In this document: in pieces, positions 18,425-27,387 of the stretch
Position numbering within the stretch: position 1 is the first letter of the stretch
How the letters are laid out: each line of letters starts with the position of its first letter
Assembly (NCBI RefSeq): GCF_024055575.1
Contig: NZ_JAMXOE010000002.1
Coordinates: 434,001 to 498,000, forward strand
Direction: 5' to 3'
DNA from: Mucilaginibacter flavidus
Lineage (GTDB): Bacteria; Bacteroidota; Bacteroidia; Sphingobacteriales; Sphingobacteriaceae
Length of the DNA stretch: 64,000 nt
Program-made: the position numbers and the translations under genes
The notes under the pieces: generated by a model
What the model was told of the DNA's origin: nothing
The model's input: the letters and a program-made list of their open reading frames with translations, nothing else
Databases searched by the model: none

Positions 18425-21400
18425 TTAAGCCTCAGTTTCAGATATATTCCTAATTTTTGTTTGGTAACCAACACCTGGTTTTACGTTTAGCTCTTCTAAT
18501 ACGTAATAAGTTCTTTCGCTGGCCAAAGCCTTTGAAACTTCTGATTCAGGGTCGTTTGCATTACCAAACACAATAGCGTTTGCCGAACATGTTTGCTGGC
18601 AGGCCATTTTTACTTCTCCGTCTTTAAGCGGGCGTTTTTCTATTTTAGCTTTCAGTTTACCGGCCTGTATACGCTGGATACACATTGAGCATTTTTCCAT
18701 AACCCCGCGGAAACGTGTTACCACATCTGGGTTAAGTACTAATTGTGTATGCTCGTTATTCAGGTAGTTATCAAAACGCGAATCGTTCCAGTAGTTAAAC
18801 CAATTAAAGCGGCGCACTTTGTAAGGACAGTTGTTAGCGCAGTAACGTGTACCAACGCAACGGTTGTAAGCCATGTGGTTTAAGCCTTCGCTCGAGTGAA
18901 CGGTTGCCAATACCGGGCAAACAGTTTCGCAAGGTGCATGCTCGCAGTGCTGGCAAAGCATTGGCTGGTAAACCACTTTTACATGGTCAAGCTGATCAAC
19001 ATTAAGATCGGCAATTGCGTGCTCCCTGGTAACACCACCTTCTGTTCCGTTATCGTCAAAGCTGTAATAGCGATCGATACGTATCCAGTGCATTTCGCGG
19101 CGGCGGCTAACTTCGTCTTTACCAACAACCGGTACGTTATTCTCGGCGTTACATGCAACTACGCACGCGCCGCAACCTGTACAGGCGTTAAGATCGATCG
19201 CCATAACCCAGTCGTAAGTAGGGTTATCGTGTTTCTGCCAGAACAAATCTGGTTTGTATTCTTTATGTCCTTCTTCTTTACCAGTTCCGCTGGCAGGGTT
19301 TTTAAGGTATTGCGTAAATGAAGCTTCCTTAATAATGCTGTTACGGCCCTCGATAGAGTGGTGTGTTTGTGTTTGTGCCAATGGCCAGTTTTCGCCAACC
19401 GAAGTTAAAGTTGCAACAGCGCTGGTTTGGAATGTTTTGTTACGCAGGCTGTAAAAAGGGAATGCATTTTTACCAACGTTGATACCAACCGGTCCAACAA
19501 CTGTACGGCCGTAACCAACAGCTACCGATATGGTACCGCGTGCCTGGCCAGGTTGTGATAACACCGGTAATGATATGGTATAACCATTTGCAACAATTTT
19601 AACCGCATCGCCATCCTGTAAGCCTTTTGCTTTCATGTCCGCTGGGGCCATGGCAGCAAAGTTGTCCCAGGTTACTTTCGAAACCGGATCAGGCAATTCC
19701 TGCAACCATGGGTTGTTGGCACGTTTACCATCCCTTATTGCAGGGCTTTGGTAAAGCGACATTTCAGTTTTGCCATCGGCAGCAGTAAGCTCAGTGCTGT
19801 GGTCTGATATAGTTTGCGCAACAGCGCTTAAGCTCATGTTAAATGCGTACGAACCGCCTGCTTTCGGAGTTTCTTTTACAAAACCTGTTTGCAGTAAAGT
19901 TTCCCAGCCGCTCTGACCTGATAAGCCGCCTTTAGCAAGCAGGTTTTTATCCCAGTTGTCGCGTACGTAACGGTAGTATTCTTTTGCAGGGTTGTCGCTC
20001 CATTTCATCAGGCTTTGTTCAGCCTGGCGGGTATCATAAACGGGGTTGATGGTTGGCTGCATCACGGTGTAATAACCGCTGATTGCATTGTCATCGCCCC
20101 ATGATTCCAAATAGTGATGGTTTGGAGCAACTACGTTACAAAGCGACGAAGTTTCGTCGGTACTGGTAGCGAAAGACACTTTTAGACGTACTTTCTTCAG
20201 TCCGTCGGCAATATCTTTGCTGTTATAATAGTCGTAAGCAGGGTTGGCATTCAAAAAGAATACTGCACCAACCGCACCGCTTTTCATTTCATTTACAAAC
20301 TCAACAAACTCGGCATCGTTACCTGCATATTGTAACGACGGGTTATCCAAATCGATTGTAGTGCCGTAGCTGCCTAACAACGAGTTGATAGCGTTAACCA
20401 GTATCTGTGTAGCAACATCGTTCGAACCGGCAACAACCAGCGCTTTGCCTTTAGCTGCAAGCAACTCCTTTGCGGCGATGGTAACAGCGTTTTGAGCAAC
20501 TTTGTTGTTTAATGCTTTACCTGCAAGACTTGAGCCCGAGATGGCATTGTATAAAGCAATAAGTGCAGCACCTTCTTCCGATGGTTTGATTGGGATCCTT
20601 ACGTCGGCGTTTGAACCGGTAAGGCTCATACCAGTCTCAAACTGGATATGGCGCGACATTTTTTTGCTTTCCAGCGATTTGTTGTTCCTGTTTGAAACAT
20701 ACTGACGGGTAAACTCTTCAGGAGAGATCCAGGTGCCCAGGAAATCGGAAGCAAAACTTACAATAATGTCGGCTTTATCAAAGTTGTAGTGCGGCAATAC
20801 TGCTTTACCAAAACTGTTTTGATTTGCCTGTATGATACCTGTGTAAGATACGGCATCATAATTAATATGTTTTGCAGCAGGAAATTGCTTAACAAAATCA
20901 GCAATAACACCCAGTGTTGAAGGGCTTGTTACGGTTGAAGATACAATCGCGATTTTTTTACCGCTGGCTTGAATCGCCAATAATTCCCTCACCACAAAAT
21001 CATCCACCTGAGCCCAGCCTGTTTGGCTGCCATCTTTTAACGGGCCTTGTAAACGGTTTACGTCATACAGGTCTAGTACAGATGCTTGTGCCTGCGCACT
21101 TGCGCCACCTTTAGCTAAAATATCATTCGGGTGACCTTCAATTTTAATAGGGCGGCCTTCACGGGTTTTAACCAAAATGGCTTGCCCGTCGTAGGTCGAA
21201 ACATAGTAGTTAGGTATACCCGGCGTAACCTCTTCCGGCTTAATTAAGTAAGGCAATGATTTGTGCACAGGCACCGGCTGGCAGGCAGCCAATGTTACAG
21301 CACCAACGCCAAAACCAAGCGCCTTTAAAAAATCGCGGCGTGGGGTACGACCTGTTAAACCGCCACCGGTTAAAATATCTTCAATAGGAATAGGCTCCGC

Positions 21401-21484
21401 AAATTCGTTTTTGTTTAATTCAACAAATTCCGGGGTTTTGTTCAGCTCTTCTAAACCTTTCCAGTATTTTTTATTGCTATCCAT
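18425..21484 (-). CDS. actB: Alternative complex III subunit ActB (molybdopterin-like plus 4Fe-4S domains)
   Basis: 1019 residues, a fusion of a MopB-like domain (about 70-690) and an FdhB/NrfC-like ferredoxin domain (about 740-1000). A twin-arginine motif RRDFLK (49-54) is followed by a hydrophobic stretch ending in TLAAC (Cys68), so the protein should be Tat-exported and may be lipidated. Cluster motifs are CTGCGACVVACNAENN, CQHCEHAPCETVCPV, CVGTRYCANNCPY and CSMCIQ plus a final CQQTC. The MopB half in this family normally lacks the cofactor. It transfers electrons from ActC to the ActA hemes. Confidence 0.95.
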   Translation of the reverse strand: MDSNKKYWKGLEELNKTPEFVELNKNEFAEPIPIEDILTGGGLTGRTPRRDFLKALGFGVGAVTLAACQPVPVHKSLPYLIKPEEVTPGIPNYYVSTYDGQAILVKTREGRPIKIEGHPNDILAKGGASAQAQASVLDLYDVNRLQGPLKDGSQTGWAQVDDFVVRELLAIQASGKKIAIVSSTVTSPSTLGVIADFVKQFPAAKHINYDAVSYTGIIQANQNSFGKAVLPHYNFDKADIIVSFASDFLGTWISPEEFTRQYVSNRNNKSLESKKMSRHIQFETGMSLTGSNADVRIPIKPSEEGAALIALYNAISGSSLAGKALNNKVAQNAVTIAAKELLAAKGKALVVAGSNDVATQILVNAINSLLGSYGTTIDLDNPSLQYAGNDAEFVEFVNEMKSGAVGAVFFLNANPAYDYYNSKDIADGLKKVRLKVSFATSTDETSSLCNVVAPNHHYLESWGDDNAISGYYTVMQPTINPVYDTRQAEQSLMKWSDNPAKEYYRYVRDNWDKNLLAKGGLSGQSGWETLLQTGFVKETPKAGGSYAFNMSLSAVAQTISDHSTELTAADGKTEMSLYQSPAIRDGKRANNPWLQELPDPVSKVTWDNFAAMAPADMKAKGLQDGDAVKIVANGYTISLPVLSQPGQARGTISVAVGYGRTVVGPVGINVGKNAFPFYSLRNKTFQTSAVATLTSVGENWPLAQTQTHHSIEGRNSIIKEASFTQYLKNPASGTGKEEGHKEYKPDLFWQKHDNPTYDWVMAIDLNACTGCGACVVACNAENNVPVVGKDEVSRRREMHWIRIDRYYSFDDNGTEGGVTREHAIADLNVDQLDHVKVVYQPMLCQHCEHAPCETVCPVLATVHSSEGLNHMAYNRCVGTRYCANNCPYKVRRFNWFNYWNDSRFDNYLNNEHTQLVLNPDVVTRFRGVMEKCSMCIQRIQAGKLKAKIEKRPLKDGEVKMACQQTCSANAIVFGNANDPESEVSKALASERTYYVLEELNVKPGVGYQTKIRNISETEA

Positions 21485-21519
21485 TTAAGCTATATAAACT
21501 GTAATGCGTTTTAATAATA

Positions 21520-22800
21520 TTAATAATGGCATTTGCCGCACTCGATACCGCCCATTAGCGACGCAGTAACTTGTTTTCCGTCTTTCAGTAAATCGTGTAC
21601 CTGCTGTAAATTTGCGTAGTAAGCGTTGTCTTTAAAGTCAACATTGGTACGTTTGTGGCACTGTATACACCATTTCATGGTAAGTGGCGAGTACTGGTAA
21701 ACTTCTTTCATTTCCTGTACCGGGCCGTGGCAAGTCTGGCATTTAATTTTGCCAACCTTTACGTGCTGCGAGTGGTTAAAGTAGGCCAGGTCGGGCAGGT
21801 TGTGTATGCGTATCCATTGAACCGGATGCGCTTTTGTAGTATCATACTTCTGTGTCGCAGGGTCAAATCCCAGGGCGTCATATATCTTATGTATTTCAAC
21901 AGATGCTGTTTTTGAACCAAAAGCCGAAGATATCACCTTGTGGCAGTTCATACACACGTTTAACGACGGGATGGTTGCATTTTTTGATTTGTAAGCACCT
22001 GAGTGGCAGTACTGGCAATCAATTTTCATTGCTCCGGCGTGCAAGTCATGTGGAAATTTTATAGGCTGAACAGGCTGATAACCCTGGTGAAGGTTGGTAG
22101 TCCATAGGCCGATAAATGTGTAAACGCCTAAAAATATAGTACCGCAGAGCAGTACAAAGAAGACGAACTTCTTATTTTTTGCGAGTTTTTTTAAGAAAGC
22201 TAAACGGTCAACCGATTCGCCGGCAACTGCTTCTTCCTCAAGTATAGTAACATTGTTTTTTGCCAGCAAGCGCTCTAATGTTGTAATAACACGGTTTAAA
22301 ACCAGTATCACTATAAACGCTAAAACAATAACGCCTAACAGCGAAAGGATGATTATTTTGCTTGGGCCTTTATCTACAACAACGGCTGGACCAGTTCCCG
22401 GAGCAGGTGCAGCAGACATTTTTTTCCATTCAGTACGTACGTACGTTAAAATACCAGCTACATCCGCATCGCTCAAATCGGCAAACACAGTCATATTTGC
22501 CTGGTTAAACTGGCTGAAAATAGCAACAGCCTTCGGGTTTTTAGCCGCAATTAATGCCTGGTTGTTCTGGATCCATTTAGTCAGGAATTTGTCGTCGGTT
22601 TCGTCGGTAATTAGTTTACCTAAAGCCGGACCTACAACTTGCTGGTCAAGTTTGTGACAGGCGGTACATTTGGCCTTAAACAGGGCCTCGCCCTTTACGG
22701 CATCCCCCTGTGCATAGGCATAGGTGCCCATAAAAGCAAAACAGGCAATCAGTAAAACCGACCGTGAGAATTGTTTAAAAATCAATGAGAAACTCCTCAT
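21520..22800 (-). CDS. actA: Alternative complex III subunit ActA: monoheme domain fused to pentaheme cytochrome c
   Basis: 426 residues. A signal peptide (to about 30) is followed by a class I monoheme domain with CTACH at 45-49, a membrane segment (about 148-170), a second one (about 212-231), then the pentaheme region with CQYCH (262-266), CMNCH (283-287), CQTCH, CIQCH and terminal CGKCH (421-425). Six CxxCH motifs in all, against five expected for a plain pentaheme ActA. It is first in the operon, 35 bases ahead of actB, with the spacer to the divergent gene holding the promoter. Confidence 0.94.
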   Translation of the reverse strand: MRSFSLIFKQFSRSVLLIACFAFMGTYAYAQGDAVKGEALFKAKCTACHKLDQQVVGPALGKLITDETDDKFLTKWIQNNQALIAAKNPKAVAIFSQFNQANMTVFADLSDADVAGILTYVRTEWKKMSAAPAPGTGPAVVVDKGPSKIIILSLLGVIVLAFIVILVLNRVITTLERLLAKNNVTILEEEAVAGESVDRLAFLKKLAKNKKFVFFVLLCGTIFLGVYTFIGLWTTNLHQGYQPVQPIKFPHDLHAGAMKIDCQYCHSGAYKSKNATIPSLNVCMNCHKVISSAFGSKTASVEIHKIYDALGFDPATQKYDTTKAHPVQWIRIHNLPDLAYFNHSQHVKVGKIKCQTCHGPVQEMKEVYQYSPLTMKWCIQCHKRTNVDFKDNAYYANLQQVHDLLKDGKQVTASLMGGIECGKCHY

Positions 22801-22851
22801 AAAGCGTATTTATACTAAATAATTTTTTTGTTAATGATTGATATTCACAGA

Positions 22852-22880
22852 GAAATGTATGTATAACCCGAAATTTTCAA
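22852..22880 (-). promoter_or_regulatory. Candidate Bacteroidota promoter of the act/cox locus
   Basis: On the minus strand a TTG (22880-22878) and TACATTTC (22859-22852) are separated by 18 bases, close to the TTG-N17-23-TAnnTTTG pattern of Bacteroidota; only the last base of the -7 box differs. This places transcription start near 22846, giving a leader of about 45 bases before actA. Confidence 0.42.
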
Positions 22881-23063
22881 GCACAAAAGTAAAATTTATT
22901 ACAGTATCAGTGACAAATAAATGACACCAATATCTAATTTATAATAATTCTAAATAAGTTTTTATTACGCTTAAAACCGGTTAAAATGCCTAAATATAGT
23001 GTCCATTTTACGATAAGCCCTAATAACTTATCTGTCAAAAGTTTATATCAATTTTCTTTCCCC

Positions 23064-23111
23064 CTATTATTCAGACGGGCAATTTAGGATAGTTGCCCGT
23101 CTGAATAATAG
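23064..23111. repeat. Perfect 19-bp inverted repeat with 10-base loop
   Basis: The arm at 23064-23082 (CTATTATTCAGACGGGCAA) is perfectly complementary to 23093-23111, with TTTAGGATAG between. No T-run follows on either strand and no gene ends here, since both flanking genes point away, so it is not a standard intrinsic terminator. It could be an operator, a structured leader element or a small mobile relic. Confidence 0.8.
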
Positions 23112-23227
23112 TAAGCCGCTAAAACTTACAATATAATGGTTTTAGAGGTTGTAATTTTACCACAATCGCTAAATTTAATTACATTAGCAGTAATTCACTA
23201 CTGCAAACTTAACCGTTCACAATTCTG

Positions 23228-24496
23228 ATGAGATTTCTTTACGCTCTTTTAATTTTCCTGTTACCAGTTGCAATTTTTGCACAATCCAATTACCGCCCCG
23301 GCTATGTAATACAAAGTAATGGCGATACGTTGAAAGGCTATATAAATTATAGGGAATGGGACCTGTGTCCCAAATCGATCGAATATAAAAACAGCACATC
23401 TGATAAACAAGCGACTGAATTTACGCCGCAAACTTCAAAAGAAGTGCATGTAAACGGACTCGAAACTTACATTACTTATGCAGGCCCGCTAAGCACCGGC
23501 GCCACTAACCTCCAGGACCTTCGCGATCATATCGACACCGCAAAAAAAAATGTACTGGTGTATTTAAAAGTGGCTGTAACGGGTAAGCACCTCACTCTTT
23601 ACTCCTATAAAGACGAATTAAAGACCTGGTTCCTGATCGCCGAGACCAACACGCTCCCTATCGAACTGAGGTACTACCGCTATTTTAGCGACTATAACAA
23701 TGTGGTAAATGTCGATATTTACAAAGGCCAGCTACAGTTACACATCGGTAAATTTATGCCGGTGAGCGACAACTTAAGCAAACAGATCAACGAGGCGAAC
23801 TATGAATTCCGCGACCTTGAGCCGCTGATTAATAAAGTAAATGGCGAAGCTATAGCTGCAAAGACCAAGTCTGTTTTAAGGCCCTTTGTCGGACTGGCCG
23901 CCAACAGCATCAAGACCACGGTAAACAATGTTGGTAAAATCAATAGCCAGCAGTCGTACACCGGCATAACACCGAAGATCAATATAGGTCTTGATATTTT
24001 AGGAAATTCGGTAGTGCAAAAGTTCATTTTCAGGACCGAACTTTCTTACACTTTTACAAAACCCAACTATCACTATTCGGCCGATCCGGGTTTTGGGATA
24101 CCTTCAACAACTGTTGTCGACTATAAATTTAACCAAAGCATCGTTTCCTTATCGCCGCAGGCTATTTTTAATATCTACAATACCAGCAAGCTGAAGTTAT
24201 ATTTAGATGCAGGTGTTTTGTTCAACGTTTCATTTTATTCCAACCAATCGTTACACACATTAAATACGAGTATTTATAATACAGTGATCACTTACTCAAA
24301 AGCCGATCCTTACAAACCAAGCGGTTTTTCAACGGGCTTTCTTTTACAGGCCGGCGCTAGATTGAGCGACCGCGTTGAGATCCACTTTGCTTTCACCGCC
24401 GCACCAAACGTCTCTTTCGACTCAACAGTACAGGAGTTGAATCCCATAACGCTCAATACACAAACCATGGATTTTGGTATTAAATATTTGTTTTAA
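23228..24496 (+). CDS. Exported outer-membrane beta-barrel-like protein of unknown function
   Basis: 422 residues: signal peptide (FLYALLIFLLPVAIFAQ), then a soluble N-terminal region with GYVIQSNGDTLKGYINYREWD that recurs in many Bacteroidota surface proteins, then from about residue 210 a C-terminal region of alternating hydrophobic strands (LRPFVGLAANS, FRTELSYTFTKP, FLLQAGARLSDRVEIHFAFTAA). It ends in GIKYLF, a terminal aromatic typical of outer-membrane barrels. Roughly eight to ten strands can be imagined. It is divergent from actA but has no evident respiratory link. Confidence 0.7.
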   Translation: MRFLYALLIFLLPVAIFAQSNYRPGYVIQSNGDTLKGYINYREWDLCPKSIEYKNSTSDKQATEFTPQTSKEVHVNGLETYITYAGPLSTGATNLQDLRDHIDTAKKNVLVYLKVAVTGKHLTLYSYKDELKTWFLIAETNTLPIELRYYRYFSDYNNVVNVDIYKGQLQLHIGKFMPVSDNLSKQINEANYEFRDLEPLINKVNGEAIAAKTKSVLRPFVGLAANSIKTTVNNVGKINSQQSYTGITPKINIGLDILGNSVVQKFIFRTELSYTFTKPNYHYSADPGFGIPSTTVVDYKFNQSIVSLSPQAIFNIYNTSKLKLYLDAGVLFNVSFYSNQSLHTLNTSIYNTVITYSKADPYKPSGFSTGFLLQAGARLSDRVEIHFAFTAAPNVSFDSTVQELNPITLNTQTMDFGIKYLF

Positions 24497-24881
24497 TCTA
24501 CGTTGATAAATTCCCCCGCTCCCACCTGGACAGTATCGTACATGGTGGGTAATCACACTGGTTTCTAACGCCAGGACCGGACGTGCTAAACATATCAGAA
24601 TATTTGGAATGCCTATAGTCTTGAGAATTTCCAAAAGGAAAGATTAATGGATTCAAATCGCTTAGTCACGAATCCGGGACGGGCAATTTCTGACCGAAGT
24701 GTCAATCACAACTTCTTTTGCCTCCATTGCAGTCATCCCAATAATAACTAATTACTGCTGCTCAAAAAATCAGGACGGTCAACTGCCAGCTCCTAACTGC
24801 CAACTTCTTCACAAACGGGTCACCTTTTGGCACTTACGGGTATCAATAAGTACCAAAAAACAAACAAATTAATTTTTTATT
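24497..24881. other. 385-bp gene-free spacer
   Basis: No supported reading frame. A 12-mer GACGGGCAATTT at 24678-24689 also occurs in the inverted repeat on the other side of the preceding gene (23074-23085). Around 24780-24805 the ACTGCCA words seen in other spacers appear (AACTGCCAGCTCCTAACTGCC). Confidence 0.6.
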
Positions 24882-25871
24882 ATGAAAACAAAACATGTAA
24901 TCCCGCTACTTGCGGGGCTGGGGCTTTTTTGTGCCTGCAAGGGCAAAATGGACTCGAAAAGTGGTGCCGCAGACAGCGCTACAAGCGCGAATGTAGTTGT
25001 TCAAAAATCTACTGCCGGCGACAGCGTCACAAATGAAAAAGTAATCCTGCATAAATCCACTACACCCGACACTGCTGTAATCAAAAAAGTACCGGTACAC
25101 AAATCGCACAAAACTGATACTGCGCAACCAGTTCGCCGGCTGGTACAAAAAGCCGACATCCACTTTAAGGTTAAAAGCGTACAGCAAACCACCGAACAGG
25201 TGGCCTCACTTACGGCCGATTTAAAGGGCACCATTGTTCATCAAACCATCAATTCAACGCCCCAAAGCCAGCAGGATTTTAAACGCAGCAACGATTCCAT
25301 TATGCGGGTTACCGTTACCAGGCCCACTGCCGAGATGACGGTAAAAATTCCGCCTGCTTACCTGGAAGTTTTCCTGTTGCAGGTGGCCCGGCTGGGTATC
25401 CATATCGACAGCAGCCACATGAACGTGAACGATAAAACCCTCGATTATCTTGCAACCCAACTTAAATTAAAGAACGAAGCTGAATTAACATCAACCGAAG
25501 AACAAAAGCCTGCGGCAGCTAAAAGTCCGCGTGACATCCTGGAGCTAAAAAACCGAATGGTTGATCACCAGATAGATAACCGCCGCATCGCCGACTCGGC
25601 CAAAACAGGCGTTATCGCACTTAGTTTTTATGAGAATGATGTGGTTAGCCGCGAAATCCTTGCAAGCAATAATCCATCTTCATACAATGAACCGGCTACA
25701 AAGCGCATCGGCACATCAATAAAAGAAGGCTGGGATGTCTTTGTCGACTTTGTTGCCTTGTTGATTAAAGCATGGGTGCTGGTACCGCTCGGACTGATAA
25801 CCTGGGTGCTGGTTAAGCGAATAAATAAAAAGCAGGCAATTGTAAACGTTAAAACAAATACTGAGTTATGA
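24882..25871 (+). CDS. DUF4349 domain lipoprotein (first of tandem pair)
   Basis: 329 residues. A signal sequence with lipobox (LGLFCAC) is followed by a Ser/Thr/Lys-rich stretch in which a VVQKSTAGDS-like unit recurs three or four times (about 35-75), then the DUF4349 domain: VQKADIHFKVKSVQQTTEQVASL, the coiled-coil region around DYLATQLKLKNEAEL, and a C-terminal membrane helix (about 283-303) with basic tail. The family is thought to be envelope-associated, with no proven biochemistry. Its stop overlaps the next gene's start by 4 bases (ATGA), so the two paralogues are coupled. Confidence 0.85.
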   Translation: MKTKHVIPLLAGLGLFCACKGKMDSKSGAADSATSANVVVQKSTAGDSVTNEKVILHKSTTPDTAVIKKVPVHKSHKTDTAQPVRRLVQKADIHFKVKSVQQTTEQVASLTADLKGTIVHQTINSTPQSQQDFKRSNDSIMRVTVTRPTAEMTVKIPPAYLEVFLLQVARLGIHIDSSHMNVNDKTLDYLATQLKLKNEAELTSTEEQKPAAAKSPRDILELKNRMVDHQIDNRRIADSAKTGVIALSFYENDVVSREILASNNPSSYNEPATKRIGTSIKEGWDVFVDFVALLIKAWVLVPLGLITWVLVKRINKKQAIVNVKTNTEL

Positions 25872-26743
25872 AAGCAAAAATATTAATTCCCCTGCTGGCA
25901 GTTATCGTATTGCTGGCAGCTTGTAAAGGCAAACGCGGTTCGGAAGAGTTTGCAAGCAGTGCAGATACCACCGTTTCGACAAGTCGGGCCTTCGATACCG
26001 CCAGACTTGAAACCAAACTGGTAAAAACCGCCGACATGCGCTTTAAAGTAAAAGATGTGCAGCAAACCAGCGAAAAGATTACCGCACTTACCACAGGTTA
26101 TAAAGGCATGGTAATGCACCACCAGGTCGAATCGTCAGGTATGCGTAGCGTAGACATCAAAAAAAGCGAGGATTCAATCATCCGGGTAACCTCATTTAGC
26201 ACTACTGCCGATATCACCGTAAAAATACCATCCGAAAAACTGGAGGAATTTATGAACGAGGTTGCACACATGGGCGTAGTATTAAATGTACGCCGGATGG
26301 ATATCTCGGATAAATCATTGGAGTATATGGCAGCAAGGCTGAAGCTTAAAAACCGCAACGATTTAATCAGCCAGCAAAAGGCCGGCAAGGTGGTGATAAA
26401 GAACCCCGCTAATGTATTGGCTTTAAAGGATGATATGGTTGACCAGCAAATTGGCAACAAGCAAATTGACGACGAGGTAAAAAATAGCATTGTTAGCCTG
26501 AGTTTTTACCAAAGTAACACAATCTATAAAGAGACCATAGCTAATGACGATCCCTCGGACTATAACCTGCCATTTTTTAAAAGGCTGGGCGGCAGTATTG
26601 AAAATGGCTGGTCTATTTTTGAAAATGTGGTGCTGGGATTGGCTAACCTTTGGGTATTTGTTATTGCAGGCATAGTGGTATGGATGGTAATAAGGCACTA
26701 CCGCAACAAAAGGCCGATTGTGGTACGGTCAAATCACGCTTAA
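25868..26743 (+). CDS. DUF4349 domain lipoprotein (second of tandem pair)
   Basis: 291 residues, a paralogue of the preceding protein. Lipobox LLAAC near residue 18, VKTADMRFKVKDVQQTSEKI opening the domain, EYMAARLKLKNRNDL in the central coiled-coil, and a C-terminal membrane helix (about 252-275) ending in basic residues. It lacks most of the Thr/Lys repeat stretch of its neighbour. Both proteins would be tethered at both ends, an arrangement that suggests a complex between membranes or a paired sensor, but this is speculation. Confidence 0.85.
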   Translation: MKAKILIPLLAVIVLLAACKGKRGSEEFASSADTTVSTSRAFDTARLETKLVKTADMRFKVKDVQQTSEKITALTTGYKGMVMHHQVESSGMRSVDIKKSEDSIIRVTSFSTTADITVKIPSEKLEEFMNEVAHMGVVLNVRRMDISDKSLEYMAARLKLKNRNDLISQQKAGKVVIKNPANVLALKDDMVDQQIGNKQIDDEVKNSIVSLSFYQSNTIYKETIANDDPSDYNLPFFKRLGGSIENGWSIFENVVLGLANLWVFVIAGIVVWMVIRHYRNKRPIVVRSNHA

Positions 26744-26756
26744 TACCGCAATTGAC

Positions 26757-26917
26757 CGCAGGCCTGCGACCTGCGCTGGCGGATGTCGCCCCTTTGGGGT
26801 TTGATGTTTCGCTGTAATTCACCTGTAAGCTTTCCATTGTTTCCCGTCATTTTAAAGAGGATCCATTCCTAAAGCTCCAAAGGAGCGAAACTCATCAGCA
26901 CAGGTCGCAGGCCTGTG
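26757..26917. repeat. Nested intergenic inverted repeat
   Basis: AGGCCTGCGACCTG (26760-26773) is perfectly complementary to 26901-26914, and pairing extends outward with one wobble to 26757/26917. Inside lie a second complementary pair (GTTTCGC and GCGAAAC) and self-complementary words CCCCTTTGGGG and GCTCCAAAGGAGC. It fills most of the spacer after the DUF4349 pair. Confidence 0.7.
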
Positions 26918-27032
26918 CTATATGCGGATGGCAGTTTCACCGTCCGCATAATTTTTTTAAAATATTTTCACTTTCCCAAAAACCATTCACAAAGCACGTT
27001 GTTATCTATTTGCTAAACCCAAATTCCGTAAC

Positions 27033-27215
27033 ATGCAACCCAAAGCTATAACCCCCGCTGGCCTTAACCACATGATAAATGTGAGTGAAGATGATGAGCT
27101 TCAATTCTGGGCAAAAAAATTCAATATTACACCTGAAAGGTTAAAATCGGCAGTAAGGGCAGTTGGTTCGTCTGTTGGCGCTATAAGTAAGTACCTGCGC
27201 AGTAAACTAAACTAA
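27033..27215 (+). CDS. DUF3606 family small protein
   Basis: 60 residues: MINVSEDDELQFWAKKFN followed by ITPERLKSAVRAVGSSVGAI, the short DUF3606 signature, which usually appears as a stand-alone 60-70 residue protein. Function is unknown. It is isolated between repeat-containing spacers, 172 bases before ligD. Confidence 0.8.
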   Translation: MQPKAITPAGLNHMINVSEDDELQFWAKKFNITPERLKSAVRAVGSSVGAISKYLRSKLN

Positions 27216-27218
27216 GAT

Positions 27219-27273
27219 TTTTTGGATTGATAGGATTATAGGATGCCGCCACGAGTGACACTGCGTTAAACTC
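27219..27273. repeat. Dispersed repeat fragment (GGATTATAGGAT words and CCACGAGT element)
   Basis: The segment 27219-27243 carries GATTnnnGGATT words also found near 1622 and 43585. From 27244, TGCCGCCACGAGTGACACTG aligns with the right arm of the element at 34314-34463, so this looks like a partial copy. Confidence 0.5.
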
Positions 27274-27387
27274 ATGGTGCGGTGTGGTGGAGCTTTCACC
27301 TCCCAGGGTATTATTTTAGTCATCTAACCTTTTTAAAAACCATCCCCATCCGGCATTGTTAAATAGTGGTATCAATAATATATCGTT

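Larger units (their letters stand above)
22801..23227. other. 427-bp divergent spacer between the act operon and an outer-membrane gene
   Basis: No coding frame is supported. It holds a candidate act promoter (22852-22880), a perfect 19-bp inverted repeat (23064-23111) and a small inverted repeat GCAGTA...TACTGC (23187-23204) close to the start of the rightward gene. The rest is AT-rich. Confidence 0.7.

Noticed and set aside
23064-23111. The 19-bp dyad as an intrinsic terminator
   Set aside because: Both neighbouring genes are transcribed away from it and no T-run follows on either strand.
24422-24634. 70-residue minus-strand frame after the outer-membrane gene
   Set aside because: It overlaps the end of a well-supported gene and has no recognisable features.
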